A DNA stretch of 14,723 nt from DASQDN01 sp035630195 (lineage in GTDB: Bacteria; Acidobacteriota; Terriglobia; Bryobacterales; Bryobacteraceae), in assembly GCA_035630195.1 (NCBI GenBank), contig DASQLD010000330.1, positions 1-14,723 of the forward strand, in the 5' to 3' direction. Shown piece after piece: positions 1 to 7,154 of the stretch. The translations under genes were made by a program, and so were the position numbers. Numbering within the stretch: the first letter of the stretch is position 1; every line of letters starts with the position of its first letter. A model generated the notes under the pieces. That model was not told where the DNA came from. It searched no databases and saw only the letters and a list, made by a program, of their open reading frames with translations.

Positions 1-2
1 AA

Positions 3-179
3 GACGTGCTGTTGCACCACCGCAATCTCCAGGCAGCCATCCGCAAAAACGAGCCACTAAACTGCCCCGCCGAACTCGGTCTCTACGGAGTAGTCGCCTC
101 CGAAATGGGTGTGCTATCGCTCCGCCGCCGAGCCTACATGAAGTGGGACAAAAAAGCTCAACGCATAGTCAAAGCTTGA
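3..179 (+). CDS. Gfo/Idh/MocA-family oxidoreductase, C-terminal fragment (5' end outside the window)
   Basis: An open frame enters from the left edge and ends at TGA 177-179, leaving 58 residues. The tail contains LLHHRNLQAAIRKNEPLNC, then GLYGVVASEMGVLSLRRR, then YMKWDKKAQRIVKA. This resembles the C-terminus of Gfo/Idh/MocA-type NAD(P)-dependent oxidoreductases, in which a helix with a 'sxR.gkpl.c..e.g..gv.a..m' pattern is followed by a short 'lkWD...q' strand. The Rossmann domain and catalytic residues lie outside the window, so substrate and activity cannot be judged. The gene converges on the minus-strand genes that follow and is not part of the nuo operon. Family assignment rests on remembered C-terminal pattern only; another sugar-dehydrogenase-like family is possible. 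Confidence 0.6.
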   Translation, partial: DVLLHHRNLQAAIRKNEPLNCPAELGLYGVVASEMGVLSLRRRAYMKWDKKAQRIVKA

Positions 180-193
180 AAAACGCATTCCAG

Positions 194-208
194 CAGAGCC
201 GGGCTCTG
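194..208. repeat. Short perfect inverted repeat between convergent genes
   Basis: CAGAGCC and GGCTCTG arms flank a single central G, 14 bases after the stop of the plus-strand oxidoreductase. As RNA it could form a 6-bp stem with a 3-nt loop on either strand. Its position between convergent genes would suit a bidirectional terminator, but no T-run follows on either side. A terminator role is only a weak inference. Confidence 0.25.
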
Positions 209-344
209 GAGCTGTCGATAAGACACTGTTCCCTCTGATTGCGGATCTGCAAATGTACACAACTCGACGCTGAGCCGTGACCAAAGGGAGCGGTTTGCTG
301 TGATTCTTTTGCAGCACTTCTGCTCCCACTCTCGCGGTGTAATC

Positions 345-431
345 CTGGATGCCTGCAATGTTTGGTCTCCCGTGCTACCGAGCGATGATGTGGTCTAGCT
401 GAAATGGCGGGGGATGCAGGTCGGAAGGGAG
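345..431 (-). pseudogene. Remnant of an HNH endonuclease gene
   Basis: Reading the minus strand from base 431 gives LPSDLHPPPFQLDHIIAR, then an in-frame TAG at 375-377, then HGRPNIAGI. The (F)xxDHIIAR-x-HG block is the core of a common small HNH endonuclease family, and the stop sits where a Gln is often found (CAG to TAG is one base change). In intact members about 20 residues, carrying the second Cys pair and the HNH Asn, separate HGG from the PNIAGID block; here the two are directly joined. The N-terminal CxYC part is also missing, because the upstream 95-residue gene ends only 10 bases earlier. So the remnant shows 5' truncation, an internal deletion and a stop. Bases 180-344 hold no recognisable gene; the homologous reading fades there. 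Family recognition is from memory. Confidence 0.55.
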
Positions 432-441
432 TGTCAATCTG

Positions 442-729
442 TCAATTGCGGTTGCGGCCCAGGGCAGCCAACGAGCGACGCGCCTTCGATTGCATGATCG
501 CCAGCAGGTTGCTCACATGGAGGTAGCTGTCGAGTTCCGCTCGCTCATCCTCGCTCAAGTTCCCGCGCCGGGCGAGCTGAGCCAAGCTATTCATGCGGGT
601 TACGTCGCGGTCCTCGAACTGAAGGGACAGAAGATACTCGGCGGCCTCTCTCGAGAGGTTTTCTTGCCGAACTTGGATCAAACGAGCCAAAATAGCAGCT
701 TCGCTGTTCGTCGCTGTCTGAGAGGCCAT
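442..729 (-). CDS. Small conserved protein of unknown function (95 aa)
   Basis: This is a complete 95-residue reading frame with ATG at 727-729 and a strong Shine-Dalgarno AAGGAGGA ten bases upstream. The protein is charged and predicted mostly helical, with no signal peptide or membrane segment. It runs from an N-terminal EAAILARLIQ block (about 10-19) through LSREAAEYLL (25-34) and a central RMNSLAQLARRGNLSEDE block (45-62) to ELDSYLHVSNLLAIMQSKAR (65-84). I recognise this layout (ILARL...LS.EAA...D..RM..LA..A..G.L...E..ELD.Y..V..LLA...SKAR) as a recurrent family of short uncharacterised proteins, often beside small HNH endonuclease genes, and an HNH remnant indeed lies just downstream. The gene starts 49 bases after the propeller stop, so it could be read through from the nuo operon or have its own promoter. 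No function is assigned. Confidence 0.8.
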   Translation of the reverse strand: MASQTATNSEAAILARLIQVRQENLSREAAEYLLSLQFEDRDVTRMNSLAQLARRGNLSEDERAELDSYLHVSNLLAIMQSKARRSLAALGRNRN

Positions 730-739
730 CTCTTATTGG

Positions 740-747
740 TCCTCCTT
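740..747 (-). promoter_or_regulatory. Shine-Dalgarno site of the 95-aa gene
   Basis: AAGGAGGA on the minus strand, with 10 bases between it and the ATG at 727-729. It supports this start and is the strongest ribosome site in the left part of the window. Its presence suggests the gene is translated independently of the propeller gene upstream. Confidence 0.7.
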
Positions 748-778
748 CAATTCTGTCATGAACGGCCCGCCCAAAGCT

Positions 779-1861
779 TCAAACCCCCATCAAAGCCGCG
801 CTCACCGGACGCGACCCGACCGGCACAATCGTCAATAAATCTACCGGTCTGCGGCTCTTCCGCGGACCTGCATGAATCACCGCCATGTCCCCGGAGCCGC
901 GGTTCAACACAAGCGCGTAATTCCCATCCGGCGTCAGCGCAATATACCCGGGTTCGCCACCAACCGCCGTCACTGCAATCATCTTTCGCTTGGTGATGTT
1001 CAGAATCGTCACATCGCCGGCCTTCGGATTGGCCACGAACAGGTTCGTCGCCGAAGCAGCCATCGATCCCGGCGCGTGCCCCGCCAGCACGGTCTCTGCA
1101 ATTCGGGGAACATAATACGGGAAGATCACAACAACCGCATCTCTCCCTTCACCCGTGATGAACAGGTGACCGCCATCCGGATTAAAGCACAGAGTGTCGG
1201 GCCTCACCGCAAGCGGAAGATTCACAATCGTACGCGCCGCCGCGTCCATCACGCAGAGCTGACGATGCGCCGTATCGGCAACAAAAAGCCCCTTACCATC
1301 CAGACGGAATCGCACCGGTCCGATCGCGTCGCTCGCCTTCACCGGCGATCCAACTGAACCGGTCTTTAAATCGATTACCGACACGCTTCCCGAAGAAGCA
1401 AAGCCCGCCGCCGCTAAGCCTGTGTTATTCGAGAGATCGAAATCATGGGCATCTAACGGAAGCTTTATCGAGACCCGAGAACGAAAGGACTCAAGATCGA
1501 TCTCCGTCAGGCTCCGCGCCCCCAAAACCCACAGCGAATTGCCGGACAAACGCATTGAAATCGATGCGCCGAGCTTCAAGCTCCGGGCAAGCGCCGCTCT
1601 GCCCGTATCGATCTCATACACAGTCCCCGACTTGGGAGCCAGCGCATAGACTCGCGATCGCTCCGGAACGGCGATGACAGCCGTCGGAGAATCATCCAAT
1701 GCCACATGGCGGGTAACGGAAAAGGACGTCAGATCGACGACGGCGATCGTCTTACCGGCTTCGTTCGCAATGTAGACGTCATACCCGGGAATCGTTTTCT
1801 GACGGCACGAGGCAGTGAGCGCCGCAAGGGCGCTAAAACCGAAACTACGACGGCTGATCAC
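779..1861 (-). CDS. Tat-exported lipoprotein-like YVTN-type beta-propeller protein, last gene of the nuo operon
   Basis: A 360-residue protein starting at GTG 1859-1861. The nuoN stop and this start overlap by one base (TAGTG), implying translational coupling. The N-terminus MISRRSFGFSALAALTASC has a twin-arginine motif (SRRSF, 3-7), a short hydrophobic stretch and a Cys at 19 in a weak lipobox, so export by Tat and lipid anchoring are likely. The rest is about seven repeats of 40-50 residues typical of YVTN/cytochrome-d1-like propellers: DVYIANEAGKTIAVVDL (28-44), SGSVSVIDLKTG (157-168), GKGLFVADTAH (189-199), GGHLFITGEGRDAVVVI (230-246), TNLFVANPKAGDVTILNI (272-289) and GNYALVLNRGSGDMAVI (313-329). 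No catalytic or heme motif is visible. It probably acts outside the cytoplasmic membrane; any role with complex I is only suggested by the overlap. Confidence 0.85.
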   Translation of the reverse strand: MISRRSFGFSALAALTASCRQKTIPGYDVYIANEAGKTIAVVDLTSFSVTRHVALDDSPTAVIAVPERSRVYALAPKSGTVYEIDTGRAALARSLKLGASISMRLSGNSLWVLGARSLTEIDLESFRSRVSIKLPLDAHDFDLSNNTGLAAAGFASSGSVSVIDLKTGSVGSPVKASDAIGPVRFRLDGKGLFVADTAHRQLCVMDAAARTIVNLPLAVRPDTLCFNPDGGHLFITGEGRDAVVVIFPYYVPRIAETVLAGHAPGSMAASATNLFVANPKAGDVTILNITKRKMIAVTAVGGEPGYIALTPDGNYALVLNRGSGDMAVIHAGPRKSRRPVDLLTIVPVGSRPVSAALMGV

Positions 1862-3336
1862 TACTTCACTAGCGTAGCGGAAACGCCAGCGAACTCGAGC
1901 ACCAATGCGGGAAACACTCCAAGCCCGATCGTCGCCAGGGCGGACGCGACCAAAGCGGTCTTCAATCCCGGACTTAGCGGCTGTAGTCCATCGGAGGCCG
2001 AGGATGGCTCATGCATGTACATCACGACGATGATCCGCAAATAGTAATAAGCGGCCACAGCGCTGTTCAGCAATCCAAGTACGGTCAGCCAGTACAGGTT
2101 CGCGTCGAGAGCGGCTTTGAAGATATAGAACTTCCCAAAGAATCCCGCGGTCAACGGAACACCGATGAACGAGAGCAGGAAGATCACCATCAACGCCGCA
2201 GTACCGGGCTGGCGGTATGCCAGACCGGCCATGTGATCGATCTCAAGATACCGCTCTCCCTGTCGGGCAAAGTGCGTAACCACAGCGAATGCGCCGATGT
2301 TCATGAACGCATACGAAGCCAGATAAAACATCGCAGCCTGAATGCCGACTTGGTTGTGAGCAGCCACCGCCACCAGCACATATCCGGCGTGCGCAATCGA
2401 GCTGTATGCCAGCAGCCGCTTAATGTTGCTCTGCTGCAGCGCGGCAAAGTTGCCAATCGTCATTGTCAACAGCGCGCAGATCCAGACAATGCCTTCCCAT
2501 CGCGCCGAGATCGGTTCAAACGCTGTCATGTACACGCGAATGAAGATCGCAAACGCTGCGGCCTTCGGTCCGGCCGACATGAATGCTGCCACCGGAGCGG
2601 GTGCGCCTTGATAGACATCCGGAGCCCAAACTTGAAACGGAGCGGCTGAGATCTTGAATGCGAATCCGACAAACATCAACGCGGCGGAGAGTCCCACAAG
2701 CGACATTGCGTTCACTTGCCCAGCCATCAGCACTTGGCGGATTTCAGTCAGGTTCGTAGAGCCGGTGATCCCATAAATCCAGGCCACACCATACAGAAGG
2801 AAGGCCGTCGCGAATGACCCGAGCAGGAAATACTTGAGCGCCGATTCGTTATTTCGTTTGTCATCCCGCAAATAGCCGGCAAGGATGTAAGTCGCAATAG
2901 ACGAGATCTCCAATCCGATGAAGATCATGATCAGTTCGTTGGATGCGGCCATCAGCGATTGTCCGGCCACTGAGAACAGGATCAAAGCGTGATATTCACC
3001 GCCTTCGGCCCGTTCCCGCCGTAGGTATTGACCCGAGCAAAGCACCGCCAGGATCGCCACCACGAGCACGATCACCCGGAAGAACGTCGCGAAGCCGTCC
3101 ACAATGATCATCTGTTGGAAAGCCGCGCCCGGTTGGCTGTGCGCAACAAATGTCGCCGCCAGCGCTGCCAACAAGCCCAGCATCGCCACGCTTGGAGCCA
3201 GGTTTCCACGTTCCCGCGAGCCGCTACGGATGCCTTCGAGAATCATGATGAAGGTCGCGACAATCGTCAGGATGATCTCGGGAAGGACGCGAAGGTATTC
3301 GGCTCCGGTTGGAATGAAACTCGTACTATCGGGCAT
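1861..3336 (-). CDS. nuoN: NADH-quinone oxidoreductase subunit N
   Basis: NuoN is one of the three antiporter-like membrane subunits of complex I and forms a proton channel in the membrane arm. The 491-residue protein is close to the usual length and shows the expected set of about 14 hydrophobic helices. Key channel residues are present: Glu143 in GLEISSIATY (TM5), Lys228 in FAFKISAAPFQVWAPD (TM7), Lys258 in SAGPKAA (TM8) and Lys402 in FFGKFYIF (TM12), matching the residues needed for proton transfer in E. coli NuoN. The start ATG 3334-3336 lies inside the end of nuoM, an 11-bp overlap in a different frame. The stop TAG overlaps the GTG of the propeller gene. Unlike NuoM here, the loop between the last two helices is not His-rich. 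Confidence 0.97.
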   Translation of the reverse strand: MPDSTSFIPTGAEYLRVLPEIILTIVATFIMILEGIRSGSRERGNLAPSVAMLGLLAALAATFVAHSQPGAAFQQMIIVDGFATFFRVIVLVVAILAVLCSGQYLRRERAEGGEYHALILFSVAGQSLMAASNELIMIFIGLEISSIATYILAGYLRDDKRNNESALKYFLLGSFATAFLLYGVAWIYGITGSTNLTEIRQVLMAGQVNAMSLVGLSAALMFVGFAFKISAAPFQVWAPDVYQGAPAPVAAFMSAGPKAAAFAIFIRVYMTAFEPISARWEGIVWICALLTMTIGNFAALQQSNIKRLLAYSSIAHAGYVLVAVAAHNQVGIQAAMFYLASYAFMNIGAFAVVTHFARQGERYLEIDHMAGLAYRQPGTAALMVIFLLSFIGVPLTAGFFGKFYIFKAALDANLYWLTVLGLLNSAVAAYYYLRIIVVMYMHEPSSASDGLQPLSPGLKTALVASALATIGLGVFPALVLEFAGVSATLVK

Positions 3337-4963
3337 TGGCGGTCTCCTGCGCAGGCTGCGCCTTCACTTGCTGTTCCACGCTGCCTTTAGTAGCCGCGAG
3401 GAAGCCTGCATTCGATGCGCCGATCGAAGGTAAAAACGTTTGGGCTGCCACGCCCATCCAGATCATTAGAACAACCAGCGGAAGAATCGCCGCCCACTCC
3501 CGCGCGTTCAGATCCGGCATCGCATGATCGGCGTGATCGTCGGAAGCGTGAGCATGGTCGTGTGTGTGAGCATGCGAATGATCATGTGCATGCGCATGGT
3601 CGTCATGTCCGTGAGCATGTCCATGGCCGCTACTCTCTGGCATTCCCGGAGCCCTTCCAAAGAACGTGCGTTGGTACATCCAAAGCATGTAGCAAGCCGA
3701 GAGAATGACGCCAATCGCCGCAAACACAGCCCACTGGAAGTTCGCCAGCGCAGCTCCCTGCAGCACCAGGAATTCTCCAATGAAGTTGCTCAAGCTCGGC
3801 AAACCAATACTTGCCAATGTCGTAACTAGAAAGATCGTAGCCAGCCAGGGAGCCGGCGTTGCAACCCCACCGTAATCGGCGATCTCAAGCGAGTGGCGGC
3901 GCTCATACAAATAGCCGACCAGCATGAAGAGTCCGCCGGTCGAAATACCGTGCGCAAGCATCACGTACACAGCGCCATCCCAACCTTGCTGATTGAACGA
4001 GAACAAGCCGAGAACGACAAATCCTAAATGGCTGACCGAAGAGTATGCGACCAGCTTCTTCATGTTCGGCTGCACCAGCGCTACCAGGGCGCCGTAGATG
4101 ATGCCGATGATCGAAAGCGCCACAATCCAACCCGCATTCTCACGCGCGGCATTTGGGAACATCGTCAGGCAGAAACGCAGGATACCGTAGGTGCCCATCT
4201 TCAGCATGACACTCGCCAGCATCACGGAACCCGCAGTAGGAGCCTCGACGTGCGCATCCGGCAGCCATGTGTGCAGCGGGAACAACGGGACTTTGATCGC
4301 AAATGCGAGGAAGAACGCGAGGAACAGCAGTAGCTCTTCAAGATGCGTAAACTGCAGCGTCCCCTTCTGGATCTGACCCAGCAGCGTCGTAAAATCGAAC
4401 GTGCCTGTCTTGTTGTACAGATAGATGATCGCTGCCAGCATCAGCACCGAGCCGGCCATCGTATACAGGAAGAACTTCACCGCCGCGTAAATCCGCCGCT
4501 CGTGGCCCCAGATTCCAATCAGGAAATACATTGGAACCAGCGAGATTTCCCAGAACACATAAAACAGGAATAGATCGAGCGAGGCGAAAACCCCGATCAC
4601 ACCCACCTCAAGCAGCAGCAGGAACGCGAAAAACATGTTCTGCCGGCGATCGATGTATTTCCACGAGATCAGCACTGCGATCGGTGTCAGGAATGTCGTC
4701 AACAGAATCAGCCACAAGCTGACTCCATCAATGCCGGTGTGATACCGAATATTCGGGTACGTGATCCACTGAACGTCCGTGCTGAACGACATGGTTGAGG
4801 GATTCGCCAGAACACCGGGAATCAACATCAACGAGAGGAGAAAGACCAGGATCGACACAACAAACGTGACACGTTTGATCGTGTCGACGTTGTCTTTCGG
4901 GAGAAGTAGAACAACTAGAAACCCTATTAATGGAACGGCGATCACAATATCGAGGAGGTTCAT
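3326..4963 (-). CDS. nuoM: NADH-quinone oxidoreductase subunit M with a His-rich loop
   Basis: NuoM is the middle antiporter-like proton-pumping subunit of the membrane arm. I place the start at ATG 4961-4963, giving 545 residues. It overlaps the nuoL stop as ATGA, follows a GGAGGAGG ribosome site and begins MNLLDIVIAVPLIGF as expected; an earlier in-frame ATG would add 19 atypical residues inside nuoL. Channel residues are Glu139 (FYVFWEISLVP), Lys224 (AIKVPLFPLHTWLPDAH), Lys255 (VMLKMGTYG) and Glu397 (FIGEFLVL), equivalent to E. coli Glu144, Lys234, Lys265 and Glu407. The protein is somewhat longer than E. coli NuoM, mainly from a His/Asp-rich insertion at 447-480 between TM13 and TM14 and a polar tail (about 525-545). 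The last helix (REWAAILPLVVLMIWMG) is normal, so the insertion does not disrupt the core. Confidence 0.97.
   Translation of the reverse strand: MNLLDIVIAVPLIGFLVVLLLPKDNVDTIKRVTFVVSILVFLLSLMLIPGVLANPSTMSFSTDVQWITYPNIRYHTGIDGVSLWLILLTTFLTPIAVLISWKYIDRRQNMFFAFLLLLEVGVIGVFASLDLFLFYVFWEISLVPMYFLIGIWGHERRIYAAVKFFLYTMAGSVLMLAAIIYLYNKTGTFDFTTLLGQIQKGTLQFTHLEELLLFLAFFLAFAIKVPLFPLHTWLPDAHVEAPTAGSVMLASVMLKMGTYGILRFCLTMFPNAARENAGWIVALSIIGIIYGALVALVQPNMKKLVAYSSVSHLGFVVLGLFSFNQQGWDGAVYVMLAHGISTGGLFMLVGYLYERRHSLEIADYGGVATPAPWLATIFLVTTLASIGLPSLSNFIGEFLVLQGAALANFQWAVFAAIGVILSACYMLWMYQRTFFGRAPGMPESSGHGHAHGHDDHAHAHDHSHAHTHDHAHASDDHADHAMPDLNAREWAAILPLVVLMIWMGVAAQTFLPSIGASNAGFLAATKGSVEQQVKAQPAQETANAR
3524..3625 (-). 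other. Histidine/aspartate-rich segment of nuoM
   Basis: These bases encode NuoM residues 447-480, with 15 His and 7 Asp among 34 residues, in alternating His-Ala, His-Asp, His-Ser and His-Thr pairs. The CAT/CAC-rich DNA shows as a run of ATG/GTG trinucleotides on the plus strand. The segment lies between TM13 (WAVFAAIGVILSACYMLWM) and TM14 (REWAAILPLVVLMIWMG). With E. coli topology that loop faces the cytoplasm. Such runs commonly bind Zn, Ni or Cu; that role here is inferred. Confidence 0.9.
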
Positions 4964-6822
4964 CGTCCTCCTCCCAGCGCCATCACTACAATCACAACGA
5001 GAGATCCAAGCAGAACCCATGCCGCGTAGCTACGGATGTTCCCCGATTGCATCAACTTCAATCCGCCGCCTACGTTCCGCGAGCGCTTGCCAATTCCATT
5101 GACGATGCCATCGATCAAACCTGCGTCCATTCCGCGCCACAGCACGGTGCGAGAGCCCTGCACCACCGGCTCAACCACCATCGCATCGTATGCTTCATCG
5201 ACAAAATATTTGTTGTAGAGCCACCGGTAAGGTCCGGTGAACGTCGTCGCAAACGCCTGCGGCAGCCGGGGATTCGCCACGTAAAAGAGATACGCCAGCA
5301 GAATTCCCGTAAGCCCCGCTGCGGTCGCAATCCATCCCAACATCCCGTGATGACCCGCCTCGAGCGGCGGAAACATCGGCTCCAGAAAATGTGGGATGGG
5401 AATAAAACCACCGAACAGCGACAACACCGCAAGCACCATCAACGGAGCGGTCATCACCAGCGGTGACTCGTGCGGATGATGATGGCCACGGGGCTTACCG
5501 AAGAAGGCCAGGAAGATCGAACGGAACACGTAGAAGGCTGTCATGCCCGCCGTGATCACACCGATCCAATACAGTAGCGGATGTCGGTGATGCGCGGCGA
5601 TCAGAATCTCGTCTTTCGAGAACCAGCCCGATGTATACGGCACACCCGCGATCGCAACCGCGGCGCACAGCAGCGTAATGAACGTAATCGGCGTTTCCTT
5701 ACGCAGCCCTCCCATATTCTGCAAGTCCTGCTCACCGCCCAACGCATGAATCACTGAGCCGGCGCCAAGGAACAGAAGCGCCTTAAAGAACGCGTGCGTC
5801 ACAACGTGGAAGATGCCGACCCCAAACGCCCCGACGCCGCAAGCCAGGAACATATATCCAAGCTGCGAAACGGTCGAGTACGCATAAACTTTCTTGATAT
5901 CGTTCTGAACCAGACCGATCGTTGCCGCCATCACAGCAGTCAGTAATCCGATAATCGCAACCACCGTCATCGCAATGTCCGACCGCACAAACATTTCAGA
6001 GGAGCGCGCAACCATGTACACACCGGCCGTGACCATAGTGGCCGCGTGGATCAAAGCAGATACCGGCGTTGGACCGGCCATCGCATCCGGCAACCAGACA
6101 TACAACGGAATCTGCGCCGATTTGCCGGTAGCGCCGACAAACAACAACAAACAGATCGCAGTGAAGATTCCAGCTCCGACATCGGCCGGCATATTCTTCG
6201 CGGCAGGTAGAACCTTATCGAAATCGAGGCTGCCGAACGTCTTGAAGATCAGCAGCATACCCAACAGGTATCCGAAGTCGCCGATACGATTAACGACGAA
6301 CGCCTTCTTGCCCGCGTCACCCGCAGTCTTTTCGAGGAAGTAAAACCCGATCAGCAGATACGAGCACAGACCGACCCCTTCCCAGCCGACGAACAACACC
6401 AGGTAGTTGGCGCCCAGGACCAGAATCAGCATGAAGAACATGAACAGATTCAGGTACGCGAAGAATCGGTAATAGCCACCCTCGTGCGCCATGTACCCGG
6501 CCGCATAAATGTGAATCAGCGTGCCGACACCCGTGACCACCAGCAGCATCACGGCGCTCAGCCGGTCCACTGCCAGATCGAAGCCCACGTTCAGCGTGCC
6601 CGCTTGGATCCAGGTGAAGTAATGCTCTATATGAGCCGTCGTCGGCGCCTCATGACCAAACATGCCGAGCCCCGACAGAACTTTCAGCACCCACAGAAAC
6701 GACAGCAACACCGAGCCTATCGCCACAACATTGGTAATGCTCTTCGATAAGCGCCGGCCAAAGATGCCATTAATGGCGGCGCCCGCGAGAGGAAAGATTG
6801 GAATGAGCCAAAGTTGGTGCAT
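4960..6822 (-). CDS. nuoL: NADH-quinone oxidoreductase subunit L
   Basis: NuoL is the distal proton-pumping subunit of the membrane arm and carries the long lateral helix. The 620-residue protein is close to E. coli length (613). It shows Glu148 in FVGWEGVGLCSYLLIGFYF (TM5), Lys234 in GATGKSAQIPLYVWLPDAM (TM7), His259 in ALIHAATMVTAGVYM (TM8), Lys347 in HAFFKALLFL and Lys403-Asp404 in GWFSKDEIL (TM12), the standard proton-path residues. A short GHHHPHESP motif (446-454) after TM13 is common in NuoL and occupies the same loop as the NuoM His run. The C-terminal part has YNKYFVDEAYDAMV (536-549), an amphipathic stretch and a final helix (YAAWVLLGSLVVIVVMAL). The start ATG is 3 bp after the nuoK stop, and the stop overlaps nuoM. 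Confidence 0.97.
   Translation of the reverse strand: MHQLWLIPIFPLAGAAINGIFGRRLSKSITNVVAIGSVLLSFLWVLKVLSGLGMFGHEAPTTAHIEHYFTWIQAGTLNVGFDLAVDRLSAVMLLVVTGVGTLIHIYAAGYMAHEGGYYRFFAYLNLFMFFMLILVLGANYLVLFVGWEGVGLCSYLLIGFYFLEKTAGDAGKKAFVVNRIGDFGYLLGMLLIFKTFGSLDFDKVLPAAKNMPADVGAGIFTAICLLLFVGATGKSAQIPLYVWLPDAMAGPTPVSALIHAATMVTAGVYMVARSSEMFVRSDIAMTVVAIIGLLTAVMAATIGLVQNDIKKVYAYSTVSQLGYMFLACGVGAFGVGIFHVVTHAFFKALLFLGAGSVIHALGGEQDLQNMGGLRKETPITFITLLCAAVAIAGVPYTSGWFSKDEILIAAHHRHPLLYWIGVITAGMTAFYVFRSIFLAFFGKPRGHHHPHESPLVMTAPLMVLAVLSLFGGFIPIPHFLEPMFPPLEAGHHGMLGWIATAAGLTGILLAYLFYVANPRLPQAFATTFTGPYRWLYNKYFVDEAYDAMVVEPVVQGSRTVLWRGMDAGLIDGIVNGIGKRSRNVGGGLKLMQSGNIRSYAAWVLLGSLVVIVVMALGGGR
4966..4975 (-). promoter_or_regulatory. 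Ribosome binding site fixing the nuoM start
   Basis: GGGAGGAGGA lies two bases before the ATG at 4961-4963, with its best pairing register about 4-6 bases away. It is embedded in the codons for the Gly-Gly-Gly at the end of nuoL. It supports the ATGA-overlap start over the longer upstream alternative. Confidence 0.7.
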
Positions 6823-6825
6823 CGT

Positions 6826-7152
6826 TCAGTTTTTGAGCGTACTTACTTCATCGATGTGCAAAGTCGAGCGATTTTTGAACACGGTCAAAATAATTCCGAG
6901 ACCGACCGCGGCTTCTGCGGCCGCAACGACCATCACGAAGAAGGCGTAGATATGTCCGTCAACTTGCTTGAACTGGTAGGCGAAAGCGACAAAACTCAGG
7001 TTCACCGCGTTGAGCATCAACTCGATGGACATGAAGACCGTGATGATGTTCTTCCGGAACAGAAACCCGGCCACACCGAGCGCAAATAGAACCGCGGATA
7101 GGATCAGGTACCAGCTCAGGGGAACCGCAGCAGGCAAAGCAGGAATCGGCAT
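6826..7152 (-). CDS. nuoK: NADH-quinone oxidoreductase subunit K
   Basis: NuoK is a small membrane subunit that links the quinone-end helices to the antiporter subunits. The 108-residue protein has three hydrophobic helices and the two buried glutamates essential in the E. coli protein: Glu44 in FMSIELMLNAVNLSFVA (TM2) and Glu80 in VVAAAEAAVGLGI (TM3). The N-terminus MPIPALPAAVPLSWY is a few residues longer than in E. coli. The start is supported by a GGAAGGA ribosome site nine bases upstream (7162-7168), inside the end of nuoJ. It lies 2 bp after the nuoJ stop and 3 bp before nuoL. Confidence 0.97.
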   Translation of the reverse strand: MPIPALPAAVPLSWYLILSAVLFALGVAGFLFRKNIITVFMSIELMLNAVNLSFVAFAYQFKQVDGHIYAFFVMVVAAAEAAVGLGIILTVFKNRSTLHIDEVSTLKN

Positions 7153-7154
7153 CG

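Noticed and set aside
490..996. A 168-codon plus-strand frame across the 95-aa gene and the propeller gene
   Set aside because: It is antisense to both genes. The minus-strand 95-aa frame has a strong ribosome site and a family-like pattern, while this one has neither.
3524..3829. A Met/Val-rich plus-strand frame opposite the His-rich part of nuoM
   Set aside because: Its odd composition is just the complement of CAT/CAC histidine codons, and nuoM is clearly the real gene.
4964..5020. An upstream ATG that would extend NuoM by 19 residues
   Set aside because: The extension is Cys/Arg-rich and lies inside nuoL. The internal ATG has a perfect ribosome site and a normal NuoM N-terminus.
5467..5487. 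GHHHPHESP motif in NuoL as a novelty
   Set aside because: Short His clusters followed by HESP are common in NuoL in many bacteria. Only the much longer NuoM run is unusual.
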